64,000 bases of DNA from the NCBI RefSeq assembly GCF_023823685.1, contig NZ_JAMXBF010000001.1, positions 124,001 to 188,000 on the forward strand, in the 5' to 3' direction. Below, one piece after another: positions 11,189-20,620 of the stretch (the first letter of the stretch is position 1; each line of letters begins with the position of its first letter). Below the pieces are notes generated by a model, which saw only the letters and a program-made list of their open reading frames with translations, was not told where the DNA came from and did no database searches. The stretch comes from Pseudomonas subflava (GTDB lineage: Bacteria; Pseudomonadota; Gammaproteobacteria; Pseudomonadales; Pseudomonadaceae). A program made the translations under genes and the position numbers.

Positions 11189-12528
11189 TGCTCACCCTGC
11201 ACTCGGTGTTCTGGCGCCTGGCGGTGTTGCTCATCAGTTTCTGCCTGCTGATCGTCTGGCTGGTGTGGTACTGGGGCGGGAGCGTCGAGCAGGTCGGCTA
11301 CCGCCTGAATGAGGAGTCCCAACGCCAGTTGCTGGAATATGCGGCCGAGGCCGAGCAGGCCTGGCGCGGCGGCGGGCGCGGGGGTGTCGATCGCTGGCTC
11401 GAACAGATGCGGCAGCGCGAGGCGGGCTGGGTCGCCGTGCTCGGCCCGGGCCTGCATTCGTTATCGAGCCGCGAGCTGAGCGGTGCCGAACTGGAGCGGC
11501 TGACCTTCGTCCGGCGCATCGATTGGCCGATGAGCAAGCGCAGCATCGGTCTGCCCTGCCTGCTGGTGCCGTTCCCCGGGGTGCCCGATGAGGGGCGCCT
11601 GGCCATCGAATTGCCCGAGCGCATGTTGCCACCGGGTTTCACCCTGACGACTCAATTGCTGGTGCATGGCCTGGTGCCGGGGGTGTTGGCATTGCTGTTG
11701 TGCCTGTTGATCTATCGCCTGCTCATCGCGCCGCTGAAACACCTGCGGGAACAGGCCGACGCCCTGCGGGGCGATCACCTGAATACCCGCGTGGCGCCAC
11801 AGGTCAGTCGCCGCGACGATGAACTGGGTGCATTGGGGCGCGCCTTCGATCACATGGCCGAGCGGCTGGAATACACGGTGAGCTATCAGCGCCAGTTGCT
11901 GCGCGATCTGTCCCACGAGCTGCGCACGCCGTTGTCACGGCTGCGCGTGGCCGGCGAATGCGCCAGCGACGTGGAAGTGCTGCGCCAGCGTCTGGAACGC
12001 GAGGTGGAATGCATGCAGCGGCTGGTCGACGACACTCTCGAACTGGTCTGGCTGGACACCGAGCGGCCCCAGCCGGAGCTGGAGGAGATCGACGTGCCGG
12101 CGCTGTGGAGCGTGCTTGGCGAAGACGCCTGCTTCGAGAGTGGCTGGGAGGCGGCGCGGCTGCGTTGCGAGCTGCCTGCCGACTGCAGGGTGCGTGGCCA
12201 TCTCAACGGCCTGGCCCAGGCTCTGGAGAACATCCTGCGCAATGCCATCCGCCATTCGCCTGCGGATGGCGTGGTGCGCCTCGGTGGCAAGCGCGACGGC
12301 GACCATTGGCACCTGCACCTCGAGGACCAGGGCGGCGGTGTGGCGGCTCAGCAACTGGAAACCATCTTCCGCCCCTTCACCCGCCTGTGCGCCGCCCGCC
12401 CGGGGGGAGAAGGATTCGGACTGGGGCTGGCCATCGCTCGCGGCGCGTTGCGTATGCAGGGTGGCGAGCTGTGGGCGGAGAACGGTCGCGAGGGTTTGCG
12501 CCTGAATATACGGCTGCCAAGTGTATAA
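11185..12528 (+). CDS. pirS: Sensor histidine kinase PirS
   Basis: A 447-residue inner-membrane kinase expected to sense ferri-siderophore in the periplasm and phosphorylate PirR. It has an N-terminal transmembrane helix (about 7-30), a periplasmic segment of about 120 residues, a second helix (about 150-180, GLVPGVLALLLCLLIYRLL), then HAMP, HisKA with the phospho-histidine in RDLSHELRTPLSRLR, and HATPase with N-box NILRNAIRHSP and G-boxes including GEGFGLGLAIARG. Two ATG codons stand in tandem at 11185 and 11188; the first overlaps the pirR stop. It is 136 bp upstream of pirA. Confidence 0.88.
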   Translation: MMLTLHSVFWRLAVLLISFCLLIVWLVWYWGGSVEQVGYRLNEESQRQLLEYAAEAEQAWRGGGRGGVDRWLEQMRQREAGWVAVLGPGLHSLSSRELSGAELERLTFVRRIDWPMSKRSIGLPCLLVPFPGVPDEGRLAIELPERMLPPGFTLTTQLLVHGLVPGVLALLLCLLIYRLLIAPLKHLREQADALRGDHLNTRVAPQVSRRDDELGALGRAFDHMAERLEYTVSYQRQLLRDLSHELRTPLSRLRVAGECASDVEVLRQRLEREVECMQRLVDDTLELVWLDTERPQPELEEIDVPALWSVLGEDACFESGWEAARLRCELPADCRVRGHLNGLAQALENILRNAIRHSPADGVVRLGGKRDGDHWHLHLEDQGGGVAAQQLETIFRPFTRLCAARPGGEGFGLGLAIARGALRMQGGELWAENGREGLRLNIRLPSV

Positions 12529-12546
12529 ATTGTAAATGCACTTTAC

Positions 12547-12568
12547 TGACAAATAGGAATTTCTATCA
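12547..12568. promoter_or_regulatory. Imperfect palindrome ahead of pirA, candidate operator
   Basis: In the 135-bp AT-richer gap between pirS and pirA, a TGACAAATAGG / TTTCTATCA arrangement forms an imperfect inverted repeat. It partly resembles a diverged Fur or PirR target. No clean Fur consensus is present. Confidence 0.3.
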
Positions 12569-12663
12569 TTTGCGCCGATTTCCACGCGCGGAGCGTGGTC
12601 GCGTCGGCATTCCCGCTCATTCGTCGATCGTTTCCGCGCCTGTCTGCCTTCAGGAGAAGATCG

Positions 12664-14931
12664 ATGTCCGCGCGATTCAACTTGAGTCACCTGTCCATGG
12701 CCTTGCTGGCCGCCACGGCGGTGGCTGCCCCCGCCACGCCGTTGCTGGCCGCCCCGCAGGCCGACCAGGTGCCGGTCATGGCCGATGATCTGCCGGTGGA
12801 GGGCAGCGAGCAGGCCCTGCAACTGGAAGAGACCCGCGTGCTGGGCACCGCCGAGGAAGAGCTGAAGCAGGCTCCGGGCGTGTCGATCATCACCGCCGAG
12901 GACATTCGGAAGCTGCCGCCGACCAACGACCTGTCCGAGATCATCCGCCGTGAGCCGGGCGTCAACCTGACCGGCAACAGCACCAGCGGCAGCCGCGGCA
13001 ACAACCGCCAAGTCGACCTGCGCGGCATGGGCCCCGAGAACACCCTGATTCTCATCGACGGCCAGCCATCCACCTCGCGCAACGCGGTGCGCTATGGCTG
13101 GAACGGCGATCGCGACACCCGCGGTGAGACCAACTGGGTACCGGCGGAGCAGGTCGAGCGCATCGAAATCCTGCGGGGTCCAGCGGCCGCGCGCTACGGT
13201 TCCGGCGCCATGGGCGGGGTGATCAACATCATCACCAAGCGCCCGACCGAGAAGCTCAGCGGTTCGGTCACAGCCTACACCTCGCTGCCCGAGGATGACG
13301 CCGAGGGGATGAGCAAACGTACCAACTTCAGCCTCAGCGGCCCGCTCAGCGACGCCTTCTCGTTCCGCCTGTACGGCGGTGTCAGCACCACCGATGCCGA
13401 CGACGCCGACATCAATGCCGACCACCAGGCCAGCGCCGACGCTATGGTTTCCGGCCGCGAGGGCGTGCGCAACAAGGACATCAACGGCCTGCTCAGCTGG
13501 CAGCTGAACCCCGAGCAGGTCCTCGACCTGGAGGCCGGCTACAGCCGCCAGGGCAACATCTACGCCGGCGACACCATGAACAACAACGGTGGCGGCAACC
13601 CCGAGTTCATCAGCAGCCTGTATGGCCGGGAAACCAACGTGATGCAGCGCACCAGCTATGCGCTGACCCACAAGGGCGACTTCGACTGGGGCACGTCCAA
13701 GGCCTCGTTGGGCTACGACTACACCCGCAACTGGCGCCTCAACGAAGGCCTGGCCGGCGGCCCCGAGGGTGCGCCGAGCGAGGGCGCCGGCGCCTTCATG
13801 TCGCGCCTGCGCAACACCCGCGCCAATGCCGAAGTGAACCTGCCGCTCAGTGCCGGTTTCGAGCAGGTGCTGACTCTCGGCAGCGAGTACCTCTACGAGT
13901 CGCTCAACGACCCGGGCTCGCTGCGCACCCAGTCGGGCTGGGACCCGGTGCCGGGCGACATCCCCGGCTTCAGCCGCGGCGAAACCAAGACCACCGCGCA
14001 CAGCTATGCGCTGTTCGTCGAGGACAACATCGAGATCGGCGAGCGCACCATCGTCACGCCCGGCCTGCGCTTCGACGATCATGAGGAATTCGGCGGCAAC
14101 TGGAGCCCCAGCCTCAATGCCTCCCACGAGCTGACCGACGAGCTGACCCTCAAGGGCGGGATCGCCCTCGCCTACAAGACCCCCAACCTGTACCAGTCCA
14201 ACCCTGGCTATCTGCTGTACAGCCGCGGCAACGGCTGCAACGCCAGCGAGCCGAATACCGGCAGTGGCTGCTACCTGGTGGGCAACCCGGACCTGGAGCC
14301 GGAAACCAGCGTCAACAAGGAAATCGGCCTGGCCTTCGACAAGGGCAACTGGCGTACCAGCGCGACCTACTTCCGCAACGATTACCGCAACAAGATCGTT
14401 GGCAGCAACGAGTACATCTTCCGCCTGGCCAACGGCCGTCGCGTGCTGCAGTGGGAGAACACCGACGAGGCGGTGGTCGAGGGCGTGGAGGGCAACTTGT
14501 TCGTCGAGCTGACCCCGAGCCTGGACTGGAACACCAACTTCACCTACATGCTCGAGTCCGAGGACAAGGAAACCGGCGAGCCGCTGAGCGTCATCCCCGA
14601 GTACACCCTCAACAGCAGCCTCGACTGGCAGGCCACCGCGCAGCTGTCGTTCCAGTTGACCGGCACCTACTACGGCAAGCAGGAGGCGCCGAGCCTGAAC
14701 CGTCGCACCGGCCAGGAAATCGATGCGCAGGCTCAGCAGGACGTCGATCCCTACGGCCTGGTGGGCGTCAGCGGTGGCTACGAGTTCAACCAGAACTACA
14801 GCCTGCGGGTCGGCATCAGCAACCTGTTCGACAAGCAGATCTACCGCGAAGGCAACGCCAACGACGCCGGTGCCAACACCTACAACGAGCCGGGACGCGC
14901 CTACTACGCATCCGTCACCGCCTCGTTCTGA
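12664..14931 (+). CDS. pirA: TonB-dependent catecholate siderophore receptor PirA
   Basis: A 755-residue outer-membrane receptor. A signal peptide (about 1-30, cleavage after LLAAP) is followed by a TonB-box-like LEETRVLG near residue 55, the plug domain with APGVSIITAEDIRKLP and VERIEILRGPAAARYGSGAMGGVINIIT, and a 22-strand barrel ending in the outer-membrane signature ASVTASF with terminal phenylalanine. It imports ferric enterobactin-type or related catecholate complexes. The ATG at 12664 has an AGGAG 9 bp upstream; the frame is open for 23 more codons but these lack a ribosome-binding site. Position after pirRS supports PirA over the paralogue PfeA. Confidence 0.9.
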   Translation: MSARFNLSHLSMALLAATAVAAPATPLLAAPQADQVPVMADDLPVEGSEQALQLEETRVLGTAEEELKQAPGVSIITAEDIRKLPPTNDLSEIIRREPGVNLTGNSTSGSRGNNRQVDLRGMGPENTLILIDGQPSTSRNAVRYGWNGDRDTRGETNWVPAEQVERIEILRGPAAARYGSGAMGGVINIITKRPTEKLSGSVTAYTSLPEDDAEGMSKRTNFSLSGPLSDAFSFRLYGGVSTTDADDADINADHQASADAMVSGREGVRNKDINGLLSWQLNPEQVLDLEAGYSRQGNIYAGDTMNNNGGGNPEFISSLYGRETNVMQRTSYALTHKGDFDWGTSKASLGYDYTRNWRLNEGLAGGPEGAPSEGAGAFMSRLRNTRANAEVNLPLSAGFEQVLTLGSEYLYESLNDPGSLRTQSGWDPVPGDIPGFSRGETKTTAHSYALFVEDNIEIGERTIVTPGLRFDDHEEFGGNWSPSLNASHELTDELTLKGGIALAYKTPNLYQSNPGYLLYSRGNGCNASEPNTGSGCYLVGNPDLEPETSVNKEIGLAFDKGNWRTSATYFRNDYRNKIVGSNEYIFRLANGRRVLQWENTDEAVVEGVEGNLFVELTPSLDWNTNFTYMLESEDKETGEPLSVIPEYTLNSSLDWQATAQLSFQLTGTYYGKQEAPSLNRRTGQEIDAQAQQDVDPYGLVGVSGGYEFNQNYSLRVGISNLFDKQIYREGNANDAGANTYNEPGRAYYASVTASF

Positions 14932-14947
14932 TTCAACCTTGCTCCTG

Positions 14948-15004
14948 CCCGCCGCTCCGGCGGGCCCTCGGCTCCGCCCGGCTTCGGCCTGGCGGGGCCT
15001 TTCC
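14948..15004 (+). terminator. Double hairpin between pirA and the esterase gene
   Basis: A perfect CCCGCCG/CGGCGGG stem with 3-nt loop (14948-14964) is followed by a 9-bp GGCTCCGCC/GGCGGGGCC stem (14970-14999) and a short T-rich stretch. It may partly terminate pirA transcripts or protect their 3' end, lowering expression of the genes behind it. Confidence 0.5.
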
Positions 15005-15019
15005 TTGAGAGGTACTCGC

Positions 15020-15967
15020 ATGCGTCGCTTTGATCGCCGACTCATTGCCTCCCTGCTCGGCCTGCTGCTGAGCCTGCTGGCGTCGACCGCGCCGGCCCGC
15101 CCCGATGCCCAGCAGCGCCTCGGCGAGACCCTGGTCGAACGCGGCTCAGCGCACTACCGCTTCGAGCACTTCGAGCTGGCCTCGGCCGACGGCCAGCGCC
15201 ACTATCGGGTGCGCCTGGGCATTCCGCGTAGCGCGCCTCCGGCGGCCGGCTACCCCGCGCTCTATTTGCTCGACGGCAACGCTGCGCTGGCAGCGCTGCG
15301 CGAGGACTGGCTGGCTGAGCTGAGCCAGGGCCAGCCGCCGTTGCTGGTGCTGATCGGCCCGGCCAGCGACAACCGCCTGGACCTCGAAGCGCGGATGCTC
15401 GACTACACTCCCGCGCCACCCGCCGGTCCCGGCACCTTGGACCCGGCGCTGGGCGATCGCCCCAGCGGCGGTGCGGAGGCGTTTCGCGAACTGCTGGTGC
15501 AGCGGATCCGCCCGCAAGTATTGAAGCGGGTCGCCGTGGACGAGAGCCGTCAGGGCATCTGGGGCCATTCGCTGGGCGGGCTGTTCGTACTCGACAGCCT
15601 GTTTTCCATGCCGGCCGCCTTCCACTTCTATATCGCCGCCAGCCCCTCGCTCTGGTGGCAATCCGGCCTGCTGCTCGAGCGCCATCGCGACTTCGCCGGG
15701 GCCCAGGCGCGCCTGCTGATCCTGCGTGGCAGCGAGGAGCGCCCGTCATATCGTGCGGGTGCGGTGGACTCGCCGCGGGTGCGGGCCATGGCGGCGGTGC
15801 CGGCGGACGCGCCGCTGCGGCTTGCCGAGCGTCTGGATGCGCTGCCGGGCATGCACGCCGAGTTCCGCCAGTTCGCCGGCCTCGGCCACGGGCCGATGCT
15901 GGCAGCATCGCTGCGTCCGGCGCTGCGCCTGCTCGCCGGTCTCGAACCGTGGGAGGCCACTCCATGA
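15020..15967 (+). CDS. Periplasmic siderophore esterase-like alpha/beta hydrolase
   Basis: A 315-residue secreted hydrolase of the esterase D/IroE/PfeE type. It has a signal peptide (about 1-27, ending TAPARP). The nucleophile elbow GHSLGG puts the serine at residue 184, and AGLGHGPM near the C-terminus supplies the likely histidine. YPALYLLDGNAAL and IAASPSLWWQ are typical of enterobactin-class esterases. Such enzymes cleave triscatecholate esters in the periplasm to loosen iron. It lies 88 bp behind pirA, and its stop overlaps the DUF3649 start, so it belongs to an iron operon. The exact substrate is not readable from sequence. Confidence 0.8.
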   Translation: MRRFDRRLIASLLGLLLSLLASTAPARPDAQQRLGETLVERGSAHYRFEHFELASADGQRHYRVRLGIPRSAPPAAGYPALYLLDGNAALAALREDWLAELSQGQPPLLVLIGPASDNRLDLEARMLDYTPAPPAGPGTLDPALGDRPSGGAEAFRELLVQRIRPQVLKRVAVDESRQGIWGHSLGGLFVLDSLFSMPAAFHFYIAASPSLWWQSGLLLERHRDFAGAQARLLILRGSEERPSYRAGAVDSPRVRAMAAVPADAPLRLAERLDALPGMHAEFRQFAGLGHGPMLAASLRPALRLLAGLEPWEATP

Positions 15968-16233
15968 GAGCCGTGTTTTCCCGCGCCATGGCTGCGCTGC
16001 TGGGCGGCTATGCCTTCACCTACGCCTTTACCGCCTGCCTGGCGCGTCTGCTGCCGTTGGATCGAGTCGACTCGTTGCTGGTCGCCAGCCTGCCGGCGTT
16101 CGTCGTTTACGCCCTGGCGGTGCTGTGGGCCTTTGCGGCGCGTGACGCCTGGCGCGCCTGGCTTGGTGTGCCGCTGGCGCTGCCACTGGCGCTGATCGGC
16201 TTTTGGCCGCAACTGCTGGAGCATCTGGGATGA
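15964..16233 (+). CDS. DUF3649 small inner-membrane protein (iron uptake)
   Basis: An 89-residue protein with three predicted membrane helices (about 8-28, 35-60, 63-82). It matches DUF3649, a family found next to PepSY and DUF3325 genes at siderophore loci; the module recalls FpvH of the pyoverdine Fe-release system, though I cannot confirm homology by eye. The ATG overlaps the esterase stop by 4 bp and the gene's own stop overlaps the PepSY start, so translation is probably coupled. It likely acts as a partner subunit of the PepSY membrane protein. Confidence 0.75.
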   Translation: MRAVFSRAMAALLGGYAFTYAFTACLARLLPLDRVDSLLVASLPAFVVYALAVLWAFAARDAWRAWLGVPLALPLALIGFWPQLLEHLG

Positions 16234-17768
16234 AAAAGCAGACCCTGACGCAGGCCATGGCCTGGCTGCATACATGGAGCGGCCTGCTGTTCGGCTGGCC
16301 GTTGTTCGCCATTTTTCTCACCGGCAGCCTGGCGGTGTTCGACCAGGAGATCGACCACTGGATGCAGCCGGAAGTCCAGCGCCAGGACGTGCCCGTCGCC
16401 CTGGCGGCCGAGCATGCCGTGGCCTACCTGCAGCGCCACCACGCCGACGCCGGCGCCTGGAACATCGCCTTGCCTAGCGAGCGCGATCCTGGCCTGCGGG
16501 TAACCGCCGGGGATCGTCGCCGCGGCATCAGCACCGACCTCGACCCGCGCACCGGCGAGCCGCTGAAGGTGCGCGAAGCCGCCGGTGGCAGCTTCTTCTT
16601 CCATTTTCACTACACCCTCAACCTGCCGCGGCAGATCGGCATCTGGGTGGTTGGCCTGGTGGCGCTGGTGACCCTGGCCACGCTGGTCAGCGGCATCATC
16701 ATCCACAAGAAGCTGTTCAAGGAGTTCTTCACCTTCCGCCCGAACAAGGGGCAGCGGTCCTGGCTGGACTTCCACAACGCCAGTGGCGTGCTGTTGATGC
16801 CGTTCCACCTGATGATCGTCTATACCGGGCTGGTCATCTTCGGCCTGATCTATCTGCCGGCCGCACTGCACGCCTTGTATGACGGCGACTTCGAAGCCTT
16901 CTATCAGGAGGCCATCGGGGAGGCCCCCCATCATCACGGACCGAGCCGCGCGCCGCTAGCGACGCTGGTCGCCCTCGGTCCGTTGCTGGCGCAGGCGGAG
17001 GAACGCATGGGGCCGCTCTCGGCAGTGAGCATCAGCCATCCCGGCCGGTCCGACGCTCTGGTCGAGGTGCGCCGCGTGTTGGGCAATCGCATCGCCCTGA
17101 GCAAGGGCCACAACATGGTGTTCGACGGCGTCAGCGGCAAGCTGCTCGCCGGCCCGCCGGAACTGCGGCCGAGCGTGTTGACCCAGCGGGTGATGTTCGG
17201 CCTGCACTTCGCCCAGTTCGGCGGCTACCCGATGCGCTGGCTGTACTTCTTCTGTGGCCTGGTGGGCAGCGCGATGATCGCCAGCGGGCTGGTGCTGTTC
17301 ACCGTCAAGCGTCGACGCAAATATCTGGTCGAGGGTAGGGCAGGGGACTTCGGTCATCGTCTGATCGAGGGCCTGAATGTTGCCGTGATCGCCGGTCTGA
17401 CCCTGGCCTGCATCGGCCTGTTCTGGATCAACCGCGTGTTGCCGGTGGAGCTGGCTCAGCGTGCCGGTTGGGAGCTGCGCCTGTTCTTCGCGCTTTGGGC
17501 GCTCACTCTGCTGCACGGCTGGTGGCGCCCGCACCTGCAGGCCTGGAGGGAGCAGCTTGGGCTGGCCGCGCTGTTGTGCCTGGGCCTGCCGCTGCTCAGC
17601 GCGCTGACCGTCGACCACCCCTGGGACGATCGCACCCGGCTGTTGCTGGAGGCGACCAGCGTGATCTGCGGCGCGCTGCTGGCCTGGACCACCTGGCGCA
17701 TCGGTCGACGCGCCGAGCAGCCGGCACCGCGGCGGCACAAGGCGAGCGCCGCGCTGGAGGTGAACTGA
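16230..17768 (+). CDS. PepSY-associated transmembrane protein, candidate ferri-siderophore reductase subunit
   Basis: A 512-residue inner-membrane protein of the PepSY_TM family (PiuB/FpvG-like). Helices are predicted near residues 15-37, 150-175, 190-215, 335-360, 380-405, 420-440, 450-470 and 480-500. Large extracytoplasmic parts lie between the first and later helices. Conserved histidines sit at helix ends (LHTWSG, FHFHYTLN, LDFHNASG, MPFHLMI, GLHFAQFGG) and could ligate haem or metal, as proposed for FpvG, which reduces ferric siderophore in P. aeruginosa. It starts at an ATG overlapping the DUF3649 stop and ends 1 bp before the DUF3325 gene. The reductase role is inferred. Confidence 0.8.
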   Translation: MKKQTLTQAMAWLHTWSGLLFGWPLFAIFLTGSLAVFDQEIDHWMQPEVQRQDVPVALAAEHAVAYLQRHHADAGAWNIALPSERDPGLRVTAGDRRRGISTDLDPRTGEPLKVREAAGGSFFFHFHYTLNLPRQIGIWVVGLVALVTLATLVSGIIIHKKLFKEFFTFRPNKGQRSWLDFHNASGVLLMPFHLMIVYTGLVIFGLIYLPAALHALYDGDFEAFYQEAIGEAPHHHGPSRAPLATLVALGPLLAQAEERMGPLSAVSISHPGRSDALVEVRRVLGNRIALSKGHNMVFDGVSGKLLAGPPELRPSVLTQRVMFGLHFAQFGGYPMRWLYFFCGLVGSAMIASGLVLFTVKRRRKYLVEGRAGDFGHRLIEGLNVAVIAGLTLACIGLFWINRVLPVELAQRAGWELRLFFALWALTLLHGWWRPHLQAWREQLGLAALLCLGLPLLSALTVDHPWDDRTRLLLEATSVICGALLAWTTWRIGRRAEQPAPRRHKASAALEVN

Positions 17769-17769
17769 G

Positions 17770-18105
17770 ATGCTGAGCGCTTTCTTCGGCGGGCTGGTGC
17801 TCGCCTACGCCGGCATGGTCGGCCTGTGTCAGGGCCTGGAGCGTCACTACAAGCAGGTGTGGCAACGTTTGCCGGCACCGGTGTTGCGCCGTGGGCTGCG
17901 CCTGGCAGGCTGGGCTAGTCTCGCGGCCAGCTTCGCCGCCAGCGTGGCGGCCTGGGGGTGGGCCATGGGTCCTGTGGGCTGGTTCGGCCTGATTTCTCTG
18001 GCGGGCTTCGCCCTGGTCATGCTGCTGCCCTATGCGCCACGCCTGAGCCTACTGCTGGTACCAGCGGGGGCGTTCGCCTGGGGCCTGGCCTGGCTGATCG
18101 CCTAA
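17770..18105 (+). CDS. DUF3325 small inner-membrane protein (iron uptake)
   Basis: A 111-residue protein with three or four predicted helices (about 4-20, 44-64, 68-85, 90-110). It fits DUF3325, which occurs with PepSY and DUF3649 genes near siderophore receptors. It is the last gene of the pirA-linked cluster and follows the PepSY gene immediately. It probably forms part of the same membrane complex. A GC-rich stretch of about 110 bp separates it from cysM; no clear terminator with a T-run is seen there. Confidence 0.72.
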   Translation: MLSAFFGGLVLAYAGMVGLCQGLERHYKQVWQRLPAPVLRRGLRLAGWASLAASFAASVAAWGWAMGPVGWFGLISLAGFALVMLLPYAPRLSLLLVPAGAFAWGLAWLIA

Positions 18106-18219
18106 CCGCGTGTACCGGGCGGGTGGCCTGGCGCGCGCCGCCCGGGCGCCCGGCAGTAGGGTCGCGGCGGGTTTGCCGCTATCATAGGCGCCCCTTCCGT
18201 GTCTGGACCGAACACCGCC

Positions 18220-19122
18220 ATGACCGTGCAGTACCCCACCATTGCCGACTGCATCGGCAACACCCCGCTGGTCCGCCTGCAGCGCCTGCCCGGCAACACC
18301 TCGAACACCCTGCTGGTGAAGCTTGAGGGCAACAACCCGGCTGGCTCGGTGAAGGACCGTCCGGCGCTGTCGATGATCACCCGCGCCGAACTGCGCGGCG
18401 ACATCCAGCCCGGCGACACGCTGATCGAGGCCACCAGCGGCAATACCGGCATCGCCCTGGCGATGGCGGCGGCGATCAAGGGCTACAAGATGATCCTGAT
18501 CATGCCGGACAACTCCACCGACGAGCGCAAGTGGGCGATGACCGCCTACGGCGCCGAGCTGATCCTGGTCAGCCGCGAGGAGGGCATGGAGGGCGCCCGC
18601 GACCTGGCCGAGCGTCTGCAGGCCGACGGCCGCGGCAAGGTGCTGGACCAGTTCGCCAACGGCGACAACCCGGAGGCCCACTATCTGAGCACCGGCCCTG
18701 AGATCTGGCAGCAGACCCAGGGCGGCATCACCCATTTCATCAGCTCCATGGGCACCACCGGGACCATCATGGGCACCTCGCGCTACCTCAAGGAGCAGAA
18801 CCCGGCGATCCAGATCGTCGGCCTGCAGCCCCAGGAGGGCTCGGCCATTCCCGGCATCCGCCGCTGGCCGGAGGAATACCTGCCGAAGATCTACCAGGCC
18901 GAGCGGGTCGACCGGGTTATCGACATGTCCCAGGCCGAGGCCGAAGACACCATGCGGCGCCTGGCGCGTGAGGAGGGCATCTTCTGCGGCGTGTCGTCCG
19001 GCGGTTCGGTGGCCGGCATGCTGCGCCTGTCGCGCGAGGTGGAGAACGCGGTGATGGTGGCGATCATCTGCGACCGCGGCGACCGCTATCTGTCGACCGG
19101 TATCTACCAGCAGCCCCAGTGA
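18220..19122 (+). CDS. cysM: Cysteine synthase B
   Basis: A 300-residue PLP enzyme of beta-substitution type that makes cysteine from O-acetylserine with sulfide or, in the CysM class, S-sulfocysteine with thiosulfate. Seen: [18 protein letters not shown], the PLP lysine at residue 45 in [12 protein letters not shown], the TSGNTG substrate loop, the [13 protein letters not shown] phosphate-binding loop and [13 protein letters not shown] took the ATG at 18220 ([11 protein letters not shown]), as in CysM homologues; a GTG 21 bp upstream would only add seven unusual residues. Position before rlmD and relA is the conserved Pseudomonas order. Confidence 0.93.
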   Translation: MTVQYPTIADCIGNTPLVRLQRLPGNTSNTLLVKLEGNNPAGSVKDRPALSMITRAELRGDIQPGDTLIEATSGNTGIALAMAAAIKGYKMILIMPDNSTDERKWAMTAYGAELILVSREEGMEGARDLAERLQADGRGKVLDQFANGDNPEAHYLSTGPEIWQQTQGGITHFISSMGTTGTIMGTSRYLKEQNPAIQIVGLQPQEGSAIPGIRRWPEEYLPKIYQAERVDRVIDMSQAEAEDTMRRLAREEGIFCGVSSGGSVAGMLRLSREVENAVMVAIICDRGDRYLSTGIYQQPQ

Positions 19123-19171
19123 TTTTTCGCCGGGGCCCGTGCCCCGGCCAGCAGTTCAGCAGGTGAGAAAG

Positions 19172-20539
19172 ATGGCCAAGCGCAGCGGCGGTTTGCGTTT
19201 CCAGCCCAGCGGCGGCGAGCGCAAGGCGCAGGTGCCGGTAGGCAAGAAGCAGCGCCTGCTCGTCGAGCGGATGGCGCACGACGGGCGCGGCATCGCCTTC
19301 CAGGACGGTCGCAGCTGGTTCATCGCCGGCGCGCTGCCGGGCGAGGAGGTCGAGGCCCGTGTGCTCAGTGCCCGTGCCCAGGTGGTGGAGGCGCGCGCCG
19401 AGCGCGTGCTGCGCGCCGCCGAGCTGCGCCGCGCGCCGCACTGCGTTCATGCCGGCAGCTGTGGCGGCTGCACGCTGCAGCATCTGCCCCATGACGAACA
19501 GCTCGCCCTCAAACAGCGCACCCTGGCCGAGCAACTGAAGCGCTTCGCCGGGCTGGAGCCGGAGATGTGGGTCGCCCCGCTGACCGGCCCGGAATTCGCC
19601 TACCGCCGTCGCGCGCGCATCGCCGTACGCTGGGATGCCAAGGCCCGGCGCCTGGACATCGGTTTCCGCGCCGCCGCCAGCCAGGACATCGTCGCCATCG
19701 ACCAGTGCCCAGTGCTGGTACAGCCCTTGCAGCCGATCCTGCAGGCGTTGCCGGCGCTGCTGCGTGGCCTGGACAAGCCCCAGGCCCTCGGCCATGTCGA
19801 GCTGTTCCATGGCACCCGCTCGGCCGTACTGCTGCGCCACATGGCGCCGCTGGGCGAGGCCGACCTGCAGCGCCTGCGCGCTTTCTGTGCCGATCACGAT
19901 GCGCAGCTGTGGCTGCACGGGGCCGGCGAGCCGGAGGCCGATCAGGCCGGCGCCGATGGTGCGGGCGAGCCGCTGGGCTATCGCCTGGACGCCTTCGGCC
20001 TGGAGCTGCAGTACCGCCCTGGCGACTTCGTCCAGGTCAACGGGGCGGTCAATCAGGCCATGGTCGAACAGGCGCTAGAATGGCTGGCGCCGCAGACTGG
20101 CGAACGGGTGCTGGACCTGTTCTGCGGCTTGGGCAACTTCGCCCTGCCGCTGGCGCAGCGGGTGGCCGAGGTAGTGGCGGTGGAAGGCGTGGAAGCCATG
20201 GTCGAGCGGGCGCGGGCGAATGCAGAAGCCAGCGGTCTGGACAATCTGCACTTTCACCAGGCCGACCTGTCGAAGCCGCTGGCCGAGGCGGCGTGGGCAG
20301 CCCGGGGTTTCGACGCTATCCTGCTGGACCCGCCGCGCGACGGCGCGTTCGAGGTGGTGAAGGACATGCGACGGCTGGGCGCGCGGCGTCTGATCTACGT
20401 GTCCTGCAACCCGTCGACCCTGGCGCGCGACAGCGCCGAGTTGGCGCGACAGGGCTACCGGCTGAAACGGGCCGGCATTCTCGACATGTTCCCGCAGACG
20501 GCGCATGTGGAGGCGATGGCGTTATTCGAGATGGGCTAG
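19172..20539 (+). CDS. rlmD: 23S rRNA (uracil-1939-C5)-methyltransferase
   Basis: A 455-residue SAM-dependent RNA methyltransferase (RumA). An N-terminal TRAM domain (about 25-85) is followed by the iron-sulfur cysteines [10 protein letters not shown]; a fourth ligand lies later in DQCPVL. The SAM site is [15 protein letters not shown], then DPPRDGAF and the catalytic cysteine in [12 protein letters not shown]. The ATG at 19172 (MAKRSGG) has an upstream AGGTGAG; the longer open frame begins inside the leader. It lies 50 bp downstream of cysM and 81 bp upstream of relA. Confidence 0.93.
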   Translation: MAKRSGGLRFQPSGGERKAQVPVGKKQRLLVERMAHDGRGIAFQDGRSWFIAGALPGEEVEARVLSARAQVVEARAERVLRAAELRRAPHCVHAGSCGGCTLQHLPHDEQLALKQRTLAEQLKRFAGLEPEMWVAPLTGPEFAYRRRARIAVRWDAKARRLDIGFRAAASQDIVAIDQCPVLVQPLQPILQALPALLRGLDKPQALGHVELFHGTRSAVLLRHMAPLGEADLQRLRAFCADHDAQLWLHGAGEPEADQAGADGAGEPLGYRLDAFGLELQYRPGDFVQVNGAVNQAMVEQALEWLAPQTGERVLDLFCGLGNFALPLAQRVAEVVAVEGVEAMVERARANAEASGLDNLHFHQADLSKPLAEAAWAARGFDAILLDPPRDGAFEVVKDMRRLGARRLIYVSCNPSTLARDSAELARQGYRLKRAGILDMFPQTAHVEAMALFEMG

Positions 20540-20620
20540 GACGCCCATGCAATCCGACCGGTCCGGAAGAAGGCCGGCGACAGTTCGGCGAGTGAACGGA
20601 ACGCCGTAGGGAAGGTAGCG

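Noticed and set aside
11935-15045. Open frame of over 1000 codons on the minus strand opposite pirS and pirA
   Set aside because: It mirrors the real genes on the other strand, has low-complexity Val/Ala/Gly/Gln-rich composition and no recognisable domain; an effect of high GC content.
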